NCBI RefSeq assembly: GCF_014639155.1
Contig: NZ_BMFT01000003.1
Location: forward strand, 248,001 to 312,000
From: Paenibacillus segetis
GTDB taxonomy: Bacteria > Bacillota > Bacilli > Paenibacillales > Paenibacillaceae
Reading direction: 5' to 3'
Length of the DNA: 64,000 nucleotides
Below, piece by piece: positions 35,701-42,420 of this stretch (positions are counted from its first letter, which is position 1; every line of letters begins with the position of its first letter). A program made the position numbers and the translations under genes. The notes beneath the pieces were generated by a model, which saw only the letters and a list, made by a program, of their open reading frames with translations, ran no database searches and was not told the DNA's origin.

Positions 35701-36297
35701 CACAAACAGTATCCTATGATGCTCAAGATGTATGAGGAGAAAATCCAGAAACTCCAAGCAGATATCCAAGTAGTAGAACAAAATAATCAACCGAATTTTA
35801 TGATTCGGCTGGATGGAAAGCATTATGAGGAACGAACACAAGCCGGGGACGTACTTCTTCTTTTAGCCAAGCTAACCGAGAGGGATCAACCAGCAAAAGT
35901 TATTGGCCAGTTTCGAGGTCTTCCACTCTCTCTCTTCCGTTCAATTTATGATAACGTCCATATAAGAGCCCAAGGGGTAGAAACACACTCTGCAGAGCTT
36001 GGAGGATCAACACTGGGAAATATCTCTCGCCTCGAAAACATGATCGAGAGGCTGCCTTCTTTACTTCAAGACACAATACAGCATAAAAACGAGACGCTAG
36101 AGCAGCTTGCTGCAGCACAAAAGGAATTAGGTAAACCGTTTGATTTGGAATACCAACTTCAGCAGCTTGTCGCTCGGCAATCGGAGATAAATTCAAAACT
36201 GGAATTCAAAGACCTGCAAGGACAGGAAATAATATCTGAAGATTCTAATTTGGATAATGCCCCTGACGATCTTAATCTCGAAGAACCAGAAGTATAG
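29737..36297 (+). CDS. Giant ArdC-like / N6-adenine methylase / SNF2-type helicase protein
   Basis: The 2186 residues read as one chain. Residues about 1-190 resemble the ArdC-type single-strand DNA-binding domain (YKYSFDNTLLIYNQRPNATM). A polar linker (about 240-390) is also coding in another frame. The methylase domain has motif I DPAMGSGNFF near 690 and SNIPFHN near 753. The helicase domain has Walker A AHEVGAGKT near 1387, VDESHAYKN near 1550, FATGTPISNS near 1600 and QRDGRILRQGN near 1880. A coiled-coil tail ends it. Proteins of this make-up occur in integrative elements and resemble phage P1 DarB, which protects incoming DNA from restriction. AAAGGAG precedes the ATG. Function here is inferred. 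Confidence 0.88.
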   Translation: MSRMDQLRDLYSSAIADITRSAEAWRDYLEFAASIYKYSFDNTLLIYNQRPNATMLAPLSLWNQLGRYVRKGEKSVAVCDFISGNNPTLTYLFDVSQTTGKNAPQLWNLNQVDTEELAGRLTSYDTLVLPEAISQMTRSAVLTSLDDWLQDIELDIKDHFLGMVPLQGLEQHIGDLVRDSLRYLIHQRCQLPEPDNVDFTTITHFHTLSLAARLGNQINVLARSLLGDIARYIKIMEAERSLQNEQFEQPEPDVPRNRRSAISQLEHFERSQSRPAAFGQVRPDGNELSSGQSSTAFPDSLDARHPYGDDTQRRAGSSGTDGATDRAVARPSTDTKDRRYTGTITTPEPDQIDGRRIDLERHRTETEIIEPIVTSTHSEPPHSGSFFMPSTSSDFSHGQTGEEMLIFLLSSGKSVESRKQHIYQFVVEHHPVKSADLIAFLKSLYGISGARGDFEHVIGYMYDGKGVTIDWRDSTGSHQEQFKWKKISDTLLQLITEGHYDKALAPFPSPGPELTLFDFAEQSSTEDATPNDEIPNSPLALNKDSSIPLDEESKSEAQPISLPTPTINYRFYPDHSPYVSGPKSKYKRNVEAIQLLKLLESEQQQANPEQQQILAGYVGWGGLANAFHPSAKGWENEYAELKQLLDEEEYAAARNSTITAFYTEQAIVQTIHATFQRFGLSEGTGRRILDPAMGSGNFFSVLPTDWENAELHGVELDSVTGRIARQLYPSASIHLQGFESVDWREMRFDAMFSNIPFHNIRIHDRRFTSSHLIHDYFFLRSLELLKPGGMLAYIVSKGTMDKQDSTVRQLIAQQADLIGMVRLPNTTFQSLAGTTVTTDIVFLQKRDASLLFSQEELPEWVNIGETSDGIPINRYYLSHPDMMLGKMQWDRGMYGAEKSSACIPDEEQILLPTLQQALGSLQANFPKLVGHSTEQSQNRLSSLWEEDEEPSSRNVPPGTKNYTFIEDQGQLFYCENGLLLPQNIQGKKADRIKGLCSIRQALMDVINIQTREYGYELPELQKAQSHLNQVYDRFVQQHGYINDRANTSAFTDDDQLPLLRSIEDLTPEKTWSKAAIFTRPTIRINTLPEHTDNPLEAMQICLNHRLQIDLAYIAHLCNLSIDEVKEALGERIYLNPQKYSGDEEEGWELDEEYLSGNVRDKLSYATLKAQEHPDLFQRNVDALTRVQPAPLLPGDIDFRIGSPWIPVRYYREFMYETFETSQVLRNSQTVNVDYLEFTNTWRVSGKSIEPGSIKVNQTFGTRRANAYEIYESSLNLQSITIRDPVTYLDASGSEQVKYVVNAKETMIARAKQQQMKEGFASWLFQDKTRSDALLTIYNEKFNTIRPRAYSGDHLVFQAMNEEMSLRKHQKDVAARIIYSGTALMAHEVGAGKTAAMIASGMYLKRIGSIHKPLYCVPNHLTEQWANEFLRFFPSANILVTTKKDFALSNRQRFVSRIAMGEYDAIIIGHSQFEKIPISRERQEQLLQNEITNVSQTINQIKKEKGDNWSIKQMVVFENNLKSRLERLANESKKDDLLTFEQLGVDMLFVDESHAYKNCFTFTKMRNVAGIGKSSSQRATDMLLKCQYLQEMNQGRGVVFATGTPISNSMSEMYVMQRYLQPRLLQRLGLDFFDNWAATFGEVVSSLEITPEGSGYRMKSRFAKFHNLPELMSMFRLVADIQTADMLNLPTPKLVGDKATIFVSECSPFQQKMMDEFVERAEKIRNNDVDASEDNMLKLTHEAKLMSIDPRLVHEDAPAEIESKLNRCIENVFDIWNETQAEQLTQVIFSDSGTPKPGRFNVYDEIKTQLIHRGVSEHEIMFIHDANTDSAREALFEQVRRGEVRVLLGSTQKMGTGTNVQTRLVAAHHLDCPWRPSDITQRDGRILRQGNMNEAVQIFRYVTKGTFDSYLWQIQEQKLSYISQVMTGKSISRSCQDADETVLSAAEVKAIAVGNPMLAEKMEVDNEVMRLKMLKTNWQNEQAMLEQRIHKQYPMMLKMYEEKIQKLQADIQVVEQNNQPNFMIRLDGKHYEERTQAGDVLLLLAKLTERDQPAKVIGQFRGLPLSLFRSIYDNVHIRAQGVETHSAELGGSTLGNISRLENMIERLPSLLQDTIQHKNETLEQLAAAQKELGKPFDLEYQLQQLVARQSEINSKLEFKDLQGQEIISEDSNLDNAPDDLNLEEPEV
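30467..30841 (+). CDS. tnpV: TnpV-family protein nested inside the giant gene
   Basis: This 124-residue ORF lies wholly within the giant gene but in a different frame. LTYREIDGLLYPNL, KYGRMAMSYLRDNH and AEELILNDIVLKP match the TnpV family of Tn4451-type and other Firmicute elements. AAAGGAG stands eight bases before its ATG, and a perfect rho-independent terminator follows 28 bases after its stop. The host protein's linker in the overlapping frame is Asp/Ser/Arg-rich and looks disordered, so it may tolerate double use. The role of TnpV is uncertain; it may help excision. Confidence 0.78.
   Translation: MNNSNSPNLTYREIDGLLYPNLNISNEVKVDQQPLGKYGRMAMSYLRDNHPQRFQILLMQGILMETIHNVEQAALERMEQLTEQLLGLRPIPKTDDTLERSRHLNQIKSTAEELILNDIVLKPR
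30870..30897 (+). terminator. Rho-independent terminator inside the giant gene
   Basis: AGAACCGC-CACATA-GCGGTTCT followed by seven T lies within the reading frame of the giant gene, just after the tnpV stop. It would limit transcription of the downstream methylase and helicase parts unless ribosomes cover it or RNA polymerase reads through. Confidence 0.85.
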
Positions 36298-36355
36298 CAT
36301 ATGGTTATAAATTATTTTCAACTAAATAAGTTAGTTTTCTTTATAAAAATCAATG

Positions 36356-36509
36356 TCAATGTCCAAGTAAGAGTCTCCAGTATTTGTGTACTGTTTCTTT
36401 TGTTTTTTTCCTCAAGCTCTTCACAAGCTTACTTTCACGTCTGTTCCTCTTGATAAGTATTTCTTTAAACATCATCATAAATCCAAAAATTGCAATACTT
36501 ATGATAACT
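36356..36509 (-). pseudogene. C-terminal remnant of a small membrane protein cut by the IS
   Basis: Reading on the minus strand out of the IS, LVIISIAIFGFMMMFKEILI and a basic tail ending YWRLLLGH are in frame with a stop. If the IS is removed the frame stays open for about 16 more codons to the right, but no start codon is found. Weak evidence that the IS landed in a small gene. Confidence 0.3.
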
Positions 36510-36510
36510 A

Positions 36511-37365
36511 GGGTGTGTCTGAAAACTAAATAACATGGTAAGATTTGAGAAAACGAATGGAGCGTCAAGCATGATTCAAAGACGGTACGAAATAAGCGAT
36601 GAACAGTGGGAACAAATTAAGGGCATGTTTCCACCCTACCAAACAGGACGTCCGTCAAAATTAAGTGAAAGAACCATGTTTAACGCTTTTCTATGGATCG
36701 CTCGAAGTGGTGCAGCCTGGCGAGATCTACCGGAGGAACGCTATGGTTCATGGAAAACGGTCTACAGTCGCTTCTGCAAGTGGCGAGATACCGGACTGCT
36801 TGTCGCGATCTTCCAAACTCTTCAGGTCGAACCTGACTTTGAAAACTTGAGCATTGATTCTACATCGGTTAAAGCCCATCAGCATAGTGCCGGTGCTAAA
36901 AAAACGCCCCAGGGCACGAAGTGAATCAGCACATCGGTGTCAGTCGTGGCGGAAAGATAACCAAACTTCACACCGTCGTCGATGGATTAGGAAACCCCCT
37001 TGCTTTTCTCCTGACGGGTGGTCAAGTCTACGATTCCGTTCCAGCGATTGATTTACTTCAGAAGCTTGACATTACAGGAAGTCATATTCTTGGTGACAAG
37101 GCCTATGGCTCAGAAGTGATTCGGAATTGGATTACAGCTAAACAGGCATCCTACACCATCCCGCCTAAAGCGAATAGTCAAAACCCATGGAAAGTCGATT
37201 GGTATCGCTACAAAGAACGCCACTTAGTGGAGTGTTTTTTCAATAAAATCAAACACTTTCGCCGTGTGGCTACTCGTTATGACAAGTTGGCCAAGTCATT
37301 CTTGGCGTTTGTATACGTAGCTGCCATTTTCAAATTGACTCAATGAAGAGTTTTCAGACACAACC
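36511..37365 (+). mobile_element. IS5-family insertion sequence (IS427-like)
   Basis: The element is about 855 bp. Terminal repeats GGGTGTGTCTGAAAACT and AGTTTTCAGACACAACC match at all but one position. The flanks suggest a TA or CTA target duplication, usual for this group. It carries two overlapping transposase frames. It sits at the right end of the mobile-element genes. Confidence 0.88.
36571..37346 (+). CDS. IS5-family transposase made by -1 frameshift
   Basis: The first frame (36571-36924) begins MIQRRYEISDEQWEQIKGMF and holds the first catalytic Asp (LSIDSTSVKAH). The second frame (to 37346) holds the second Asp (LGDKAYGS) and the Glu (VECFFNKIKHFRR). The two join at AAAAAAAC (36898-36905), a classic -1 slippery run, giving about 258 residues. 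This is normal for the group rather than damage, so the element could still be active. Confidence 0.85.
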
Positions 37366-37697
37366 TAGGAATTCATACGAATATTTACATTCAGATCGGC
37401 TAAAGCATTCTCATACTATTTGGTTAATTTATGATCATTGTGTTGGTATTTTCTAGAAACGAAACTCCTTCCTAATCTATCGCTCGTCTATTTAAACTGA
37501 TCAAAAATCACCAATTCTCTTAAGCTTCATATTACAATAAAAGTTCTTTTGCAACTCACAGTATTATACTAAAGGGAGGAATGTTAGTCCTTTCTGGCAC
37601 TCATACTTTGAACTGAATAAAGGAACTCCTTTATTACAGAGTCAATTTGTTCTTTATCTTTCTACAGGTCATTTTACCTAGAAAAACTTTTCGGCTT
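37366..37697. other. Gap without a gene
   Basis: I see no gene here. A short palindrome (AATAAAGGA / TCCTTTATT, 37616-37635) without a T run may be a weak transcript end for the following binding-protein gene, which reads on the minus strand. The right edge of the mobile element may lie here or beyond the window. Confidence 0.4.
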
Positions 37698-39233
37698 CTA
37701 TTTTACATTATTTGCTTGAGCCCATTCATCCAACTGCTTTTGCTTTTCAGCAATCACTTTATCAATTCCGGCTTCCTTTAATTTTTCAATAAATTGAGGT
37801 AATACCACCTCGGGGTCTAGCGTTCCCGATTCCAATCCAACTTTGTATTGATTGGTTACATTCATGATTGCAGTGTATTCATTCTTAACAGGTTCAATAT
37901 TAAAGATAAATCCCAGTGCTTTCGCTGGTGAAGCAGTATCATTAAATTCTTTTGTTTTTTCCCAGATCTCCGGGTCCCCGCCTTTATAGATATAGCTAAG
38001 ATAGGTATTGCCTGTCAGCCAGTCCCAGTTCGGCATATAGCCCGTGTTAGTTGCATCCACTCCAGGTGCGAAATCGATAATGTCACCTTTCACTTTCTGA
38101 TAGTGTTTACCTTCAATCCCCCAGTTAATCAGGTTAATGACTTCCTTATCTGTATAGAACAGATTAAGAACTTCCATTGCCTTCTCAGCATTTTCAGAAT
38201 TCCGGGCGATAGCCCACATAAATCCGGTTACGTCATTCGTTGAAACTGTCGGTCCATTAAGTTCTGCCGAGACCATTTCCATGCCAGCTGCGCGACTTTC
38301 CTGGGCATCAAAACCTGGTTTTCCATTTGTTAAATAACTAAATACTTTACCGGCTTTCACAAGCTGATTCGGAACAATTTGATTAGTAGCTGCATCCCGA
38401 AGTATATATCCTTTTGTATACCAATCATGAAATTTTGTAAGGAAAGCTTTATATTCAGAAGACTCATACAAATTAGTAACCTTTAGCTCATTGCGATCCA
38501 TAAGAACGCCAACTCCATCACCAAGTAGATCATATTGGTTGTATCCGACCAACATGCTGACCGAACTTCCAGCACCTCCCGGAACAATAGGTGTTAAATT
38601 AGGCTCGTTTTCCTTGATGATTTGCAATACCTTTTCAACATCATCCAGCGTTTTGATGTCGGTGGTATCAATCTTATACTTATCTACGAGATCCTTACGC
38701 ATAGCGTATGAATAATTTTGAGCCAGATCATGGATTGAAGAAACGCCATATACTTTTCCGCTAATTTTTGTAGCGCTAATGTACTTTTCGCCCAATGCTT
38801 CGGCAACTCCTTTACCAGGACCTTTGAGTAGTTCATCTATCGGAATGATTTTTCCAGTAGCTGCCTGAGAAGCATACGTTCCTGTCCCTGTAAGAAGCAA
38901 GTCCAGTTTTTCACCGGAACTCAGCATTAGGTTTGTTTGCTGTGTCCAGTTCCCAATAGAAATCGGTATTAAATCGAGAGATACATTGATTTTTTCTTTA
39001 ACCAGCTTGTTTAGTTCATCTTCAACAAGTTGCATATCCTTCGGTTCGCCTTGTAGTAAGGGGATTGCCATTATTGCATGATATGTTTCTTCTCCATATG
39101 TACCTGTATTAGTGTCAGTCTTGCTATTAGCTGCGTTATTATTCCCATTAGTTGAACATGCAGTTAACAATAAGGACATAACCAAAACCCCCTCAAGCGT
39201 TCCAATGACTCTATTTCTTTTTTTATTCATCAT
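37698..39233 (-). CDS. Oligosaccharide-binding lipoprotein 1, LplA/YtcQ type
   Basis: The 511-residue lipoprotein (lipobox LLTAC) is a large family 1 binding protein of the LplA/YtcQ group, which captures plant-derived oligosaccharides outside the cell. It is a close paralogue of the binding protein at 53.7-55.2 kb: both share EPKDMQLVEDE, GNWTQQTNLMLSSGEKLDLL and the tail VIAEKQKQLDEWAQ. AAGGGGCGAC precedes the ATG. A promoter of the shared GTCG-repeat type lies 34 bases upstream. No permease lies next to it, so it may feed the permease pair at 59-61 kb. Confidence 0.9.
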   Translation of the reverse strand: MMNKKRNRVIGTLEGVLVMSLLLTACSTNGNNNAANSKTDTNTGTYGEETYHAIMAIPLLQGEPKDMQLVEDELNKLVKEKINVSLDLIPISIGNWTQQTNLMLSSGEKLDLLLTGTGTYASQAATGKIIPIDELLKGPGKGVAEALGEKYISATKISGKVYGVSSIHDLAQNYSYAMRKDLVDKYKIDTTDIKTLDDVEKVLQIIKENEPNLTPIVPGGAGSSVSMLVGYNQYDLLGDGVGVLMDRNELKVTNLYESSEYKAFLTKFHDWYTKGYILRDAATNQIVPNQLVKAGKVFSYLTNGKPGFDAQESRAAGMEMVSAELNGPTVSTNDVTGFMWAIARNSENAEKAMEVLNLFYTDKEVINLINWGIEGKHYQKVKGDIIDFAPGVDATNTGYMPNWDWLTGNTYLSYIYKGGDPEIWEKTKEFNDTASPAKALGFIFNIEPVKNEYTAIMNVTNQYKVGLESGTLDPEVVLPQFIEKLKEAGIDKVIAEKQKQLDEWAQANNVK

Positions 39234-39266
39234 GTCGCCCCTTACTTCTTAATGGATTATTTTCCA

Positions 39267-39331
39267 ATAATAGCGCTATCTTATTATTTTATCTAGCAGA
39301 ATCCCGACTTCATCTTTAGCATTTTATCGAC
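39267..39331 (-). promoter_or_regulatory. GTCG-repeat promoter A (binding protein 1)
   Basis: Read on the minus strand: GTCGATAAAATGCTA and GTCGGGATTCTGCTAGA, 23 bp apart, then TAGATA (-35), 17 bp and TATTAT (-10, 39267-39272). The same layout occurs at four other places in the locus. Confidence 0.75.
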
Positions 39332-39340
39332 CAAACAAAT

Positions 39341-39439
39341 TTAACTAACCGGCGTATACCAGTCACCAAGATGAATTCCGGTATTCCATACATGTTCAAG
39401 ATTTCCTTGTGACCGAATATAGTCTACCCAGTTTTCCAT
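39341..39439 (-). pseudogene. Fragment of a GH78 alpha-L-rhamnosidase
   Basis: 33 codons read MENWVDYIRSQG...WNTGIHLGDWYTP and then stop. This is a recognisable piece from the catalytic region of GH78 rhamnosidases (compare the family pattern WVDYIRSQG...LWNTGFHFGDWL). Nothing else of the enzyme remains nearby. It sits directly before promoter A. Confidence 0.55.
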
Positions 39440-39450
39440 GCTAGCATATC

Positions 39451-39514
39451 ATTCTTATATTCTTATATTCTTATATTCTTATATTCTTATATTCTTATAT
39501 TCTTATATTCTTAG
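39451..39514. repeat. Eight tandem copies of an 8-bp unit
   Basis: ATTCTTAT is repeated seven times without a mismatch, and an eighth copy ends ATTCTTAG. It lies between the GH43 terminator and promoter A, about 120 bp upstream of the promoter's GTCG repeats. Such arrays change copy number by slippage. Confidence 0.95.
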
Positions 39515-39587
39515 TTAAGTTGTGCACATGCAAAGCTTCTCATGTAAAACTATAGCTTTGCGAGCATGCCAGCATAATCATAAATAA

Positions 39588-39616
39588 AAAAATGGCGGAG
39601 TTACCCAGCCATTTTT
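39588..39616 (-). terminator. Terminator after the GH43 gene
   Basis: AAAAATGGC and GCCATTTTT arms, followed on the minus strand by further T (TTTTTTTATT). It ends the GH2/GH43 unit. Confidence 0.85.
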
Positions 39617-39627
39617 CTTCGTCAATA

Positions 39628-41427
39628 CTATATTACTTGAATAATGTCACCCTCAGTAACTCCTGTTTCATTGAAAGAATCCACCCTAACAAATAAGGAC
39701 TGTCCTTTCACTAATGCACCGATCTTAACTTCATTGCTTCCCAATACCATATAGCTATGATAGAGTTTATCAGGTGAAAACCCCCAAATCACGTTGTGAC
39801 CGACGACTTGATGCTTTTCCCATGAGACATTAAGATCCAGCTCACTTGCGAGCTCAGTCCGAACGTTTCTTGCTTTCACAGGTCTATTTCCTTCACCAGT
39901 ACCAAAAACTCGCAGACCGGAGATACACGCCACTTGCCGATAAGGCAATTCCTGCACTGTGCATTTGATATAGCGAGCCTTAACTCCCTCTTTTGGGATT
40001 ATCAAATCATGCGGTAAGTCGGATTCAGCATTGGACTTGTCAGCAATAGTGAAATAATGTTCACCGTTAATTGAACCTTCCAGAAGCCATCTTGTGTAAT
40101 GCTTTTTACGGTCAATATATCTAATTGCTGTATGGTTAGAAGCTTCTGAGGTCATCTTCTTTTCTGCACTCTCAGGTATTATAATATCTGTTTGATCGTC
40201 TGCAAAGTTGATATGTATAGCACGCACATCGCATTCATGCAGCAAATCCACTTCTAGCCATTCACCAGGTTTCTTTCCTGCAGCTTTCCACCAGGTCCGA
40301 ACATTTTCATCGGTCGCCTTCGAAGCATCTTTGCCTGCTTCGTAGGATGATGAACTCGCCGGCTTATTGTAAGAGAGTAGCATCCACTCCGGATCTTCCC
40401 ATGGGTCCATTTGCGTCTGATCAATTCTCATTGGCCAATCACCGAATCGTTGGTTGCAGAATAGTTCCCCGTCCTCATCAAATCCAGCGGGCCAAATCCC
40501 TACTCGTCTTTCAAACTGATGATTTACACTGATTCGCATCGATGATGCATGCCATACATTCCCATGCTTATCTTCCATTGTGGAACCATGGCCCGCCCCA
40601 GGCATAAAGCCCCCCGGTTTATACGAAAAAGGGTTGTTCTTAGCCAATTTAAATGGCCCCAACGGTTTATCCGATACATACACTCCATCAGAGTAAATAT
40701 TATATTCTGTTCCAGGGCTGGCATACTGAAAATAATATTGACCATTATGTTTATCCATCCATGCCCCTTCAATATATGGGTCATTGCCAAGCCACTGTCT
40801 AACTACCGCTTTCATTTCTTCCGAAGTGTCGGGGTTATTGCTCATATGTGCCTCGACCATTTCTTCAATCTGTTCAGAAGATCGTGGTAAGACGTGGTTC
40901 TCACCGGTTCTTTCATAGCCCTTTACTGTAACATCACCAAAGATAAGCTCCACGGGATCACCTATAGGACTCATATCTACAGGATTCATTTCAACTCCGT
41001 AAATAGGTCTATTATTGGTACAACCCCAATAGAAATAGATTTTATCGTCATAATCAACGAACAGGTTGGGGTCCCAAAAGGGAAACGTTCCGTTTATCTC
41101 CTCGAAACTTCCATTAAATGGGTCTTTAGTGCGGTAAAACGAACAATTTTTAGTATAATCTGAAGCAGAAAAATACAAATATTCACCGATCACTCTGACA
41201 TCAGGAGCGTAATCAAATATTGGCACATCATTAAGCAAATGAAACTCCCAATCGCTAAGATTATCACTGGAAAGAAATCCAGCAGTCATAGAAGGGAACA
41301 ATAGATATTTTCCATTATAAAGCACCATAGATGGATCTGCTGCTTCCCGGTTGGAACTAATTACCCCATTTTCGTCAAAAAACTGATACGTGTACGGGAT
41401 GTTTAAAGGATTACATACATAACCCAT
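39628..41427 (-). CDS. GH43-type glycoside hydrolase with carbohydrate-binding C-terminus
   Basis: The 599-residue enzyme has a five-blade propeller. Asp31 (EAADPSMV), the DPNLFVD segment and Glu in YIEGAWMD match the catalytic set of family 43, which cuts arabinosides, xylosides and galactosides. From about 350 a discoidin-like binding domain follows (NKPASSSSYE, WLEVDLLHECDVRAIHINFA), then a fibronectin III-like end. There is no signal peptide, so it acts inside the cell on imported oligosaccharides. AAGGGAG precedes the ATG. A decayed GH43 gene lies just upstream. Confidence 0.88.
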   Translation of the reverse strand: MGYVCNPLNIPYTYQFFDENGVISSNREAADPSMVLYNGKYLLFPSMTAGFLSSDNLSDWEFHLLNDVPIFDYAPDVRVIGEYLYFSASDYTKNCSFYRTKDPFNGSFEEINGTFPFWDPNLFVDYDDKIYFYWGCTNNRPIYGVEMNPVDMSPIGDPVELIFGDVTVKGYERTGENHVLPRSSEQIEEMVEAHMSNNPDTSEEMKAVVRQWLGNDPYIEGAWMDKHNGQYYFQYASPGTEYNIYSDGVYVSDKPLGPFKLAKNNPFSYKPGGFMPGAGHGSTMEDKHGNVWHASSMRISVNHQFERRVGIWPAGFDEDGELFCNQRFGDWPMRIDQTQMDPWEDPEWMLLSYNKPASSSSYEAGKDASKATDENVRTWWKAAGKKPGEWLEVDLLHECDVRAIHINFADDQTDIIIPESAEKKMTSEASNHTAIRYIDRKKHYTRWLLEGSINGEHYFTIADKSNAESDLPHDLIIPKEGVKARYIKCTVQELPYRQVACISGLRVFGTGEGNRPVKARNVRTELASELDLNVSWEKHQVVGHNVIWGFSPDKLYHSYMVLGSNEVKIGALVKGQSLFVRVDSFNETGVTEGDIIQVI

Positions 41428-41559
41428 TACAAAAAACTCCCTTCTGGTTTTGAATACGTACTTATTCTATTGTTACAAGACCGTTCTCTTCAGTGATGGG
41501 AATAAAGATAGGGCGCTCATCAGGTGTATTATTATGAGCATGCAGAGTCAGTATCAGTT

Positions 41560-42345
41560 GATCATTTAAAGTTAATGATCATACCATGTCGGGCCGTCGA
41601 TATCGTAGAGTGGAACCTCATTATGGAGCCGAGGTCCAGTAATACTCTGACTAACAGAACGTGAAATACCATAGCATAAACATTATTGATATGACTCGCC
41701 CAAAGCATTAATAAATCACCATTGGACGCTTTATACATAAATGTTCCATGCGTTACATAAATATTTCTTGATTTCAATTCCGTATTCAGCATAGCAGGAG
41801 GATGTTCAAGTGGCGTAATCCAAGCAGCCTCTGAAGCTCGAAATAGTACAATAGGGTTGCTGATCGCTTTCATAAGATCTTCCGATAATCTCACAGCGCA
41901 GATTTCTCCGTCCCCGACCTGACGCCACTCATGATAGAATAGCATCCAAAGAAGTCCGTTCTCATCAATTTATAAAGTCCCGTCCAATGAGTTCCATTTC
42001 GTCGGAGTAACAAGCCCTTCGCTATACGCATTAAATGGTCTAAGTAAACTATCCGAACGAAGGCTGGATGGAAGTTTCTTTGTAAATACTGTCTTTTCTT
42101 AAAAAGGTGGCAAACAAGTAGTACCATCCCTCGTACTCATAAACTTCAGGAGCCCAAAACTGTTTTTCCGAATAAAAATCCTTATCTGCTCTAAATACAG
42201 GATAATGACCTCCCCCATTGTTTAAATCACTTCCTACGTATACATTAAATCCTGTTCTCGTATTCCATATATCTTAATCCGTACTACCATACATGTAATA
42301 CTTTCCATCTGTAGAAATTGGAAAAACAAATGGGTCTCTCATTTT
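41560..42345 (-). pseudogene. Broken GH43 glycoside hydrolase gene
   Basis: Pieces in all three minus-strand frames make a GH43 enzyme: RDPFVFPISTDGKYYMYGST, then KQFWAPEVYEYEGWYYLFAT, then LWMLFYHEWRQVGDGEICAV and SRNIYVTHGTFMYKASNGDL. There is a TAA in frame after YGSTD and at least two frameshifts. The 5' end near 42345 and the 3' end are not sharp. It lies between the intact GH2 and GH43 genes. Confidence 0.8.
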
Positions 42346-42420
42346 AATATCGCTGCTCAATTAATATTTTGTGGTTATAACTGATTCAAAATATCGTATC
42401 CTGAACTAAATAGCAGTGGT

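Noticed and set aside
29737-36297. BREX or DISARM-type defence system
   Set aside because: Only one methylase/helicase protein is present; the partner genes of these systems are absent and the neighbours are partition genes.
37570-37615. Plus-strand 11-codon ORF behind GGGAGGA
   Set aside because: The ribosome site touches the ATG with no spacing and the peptide has no features.
39451-39514. CRISPR array
   Set aside because: The units are 8 bp and directly adjacent, with no spacers and no cas genes.
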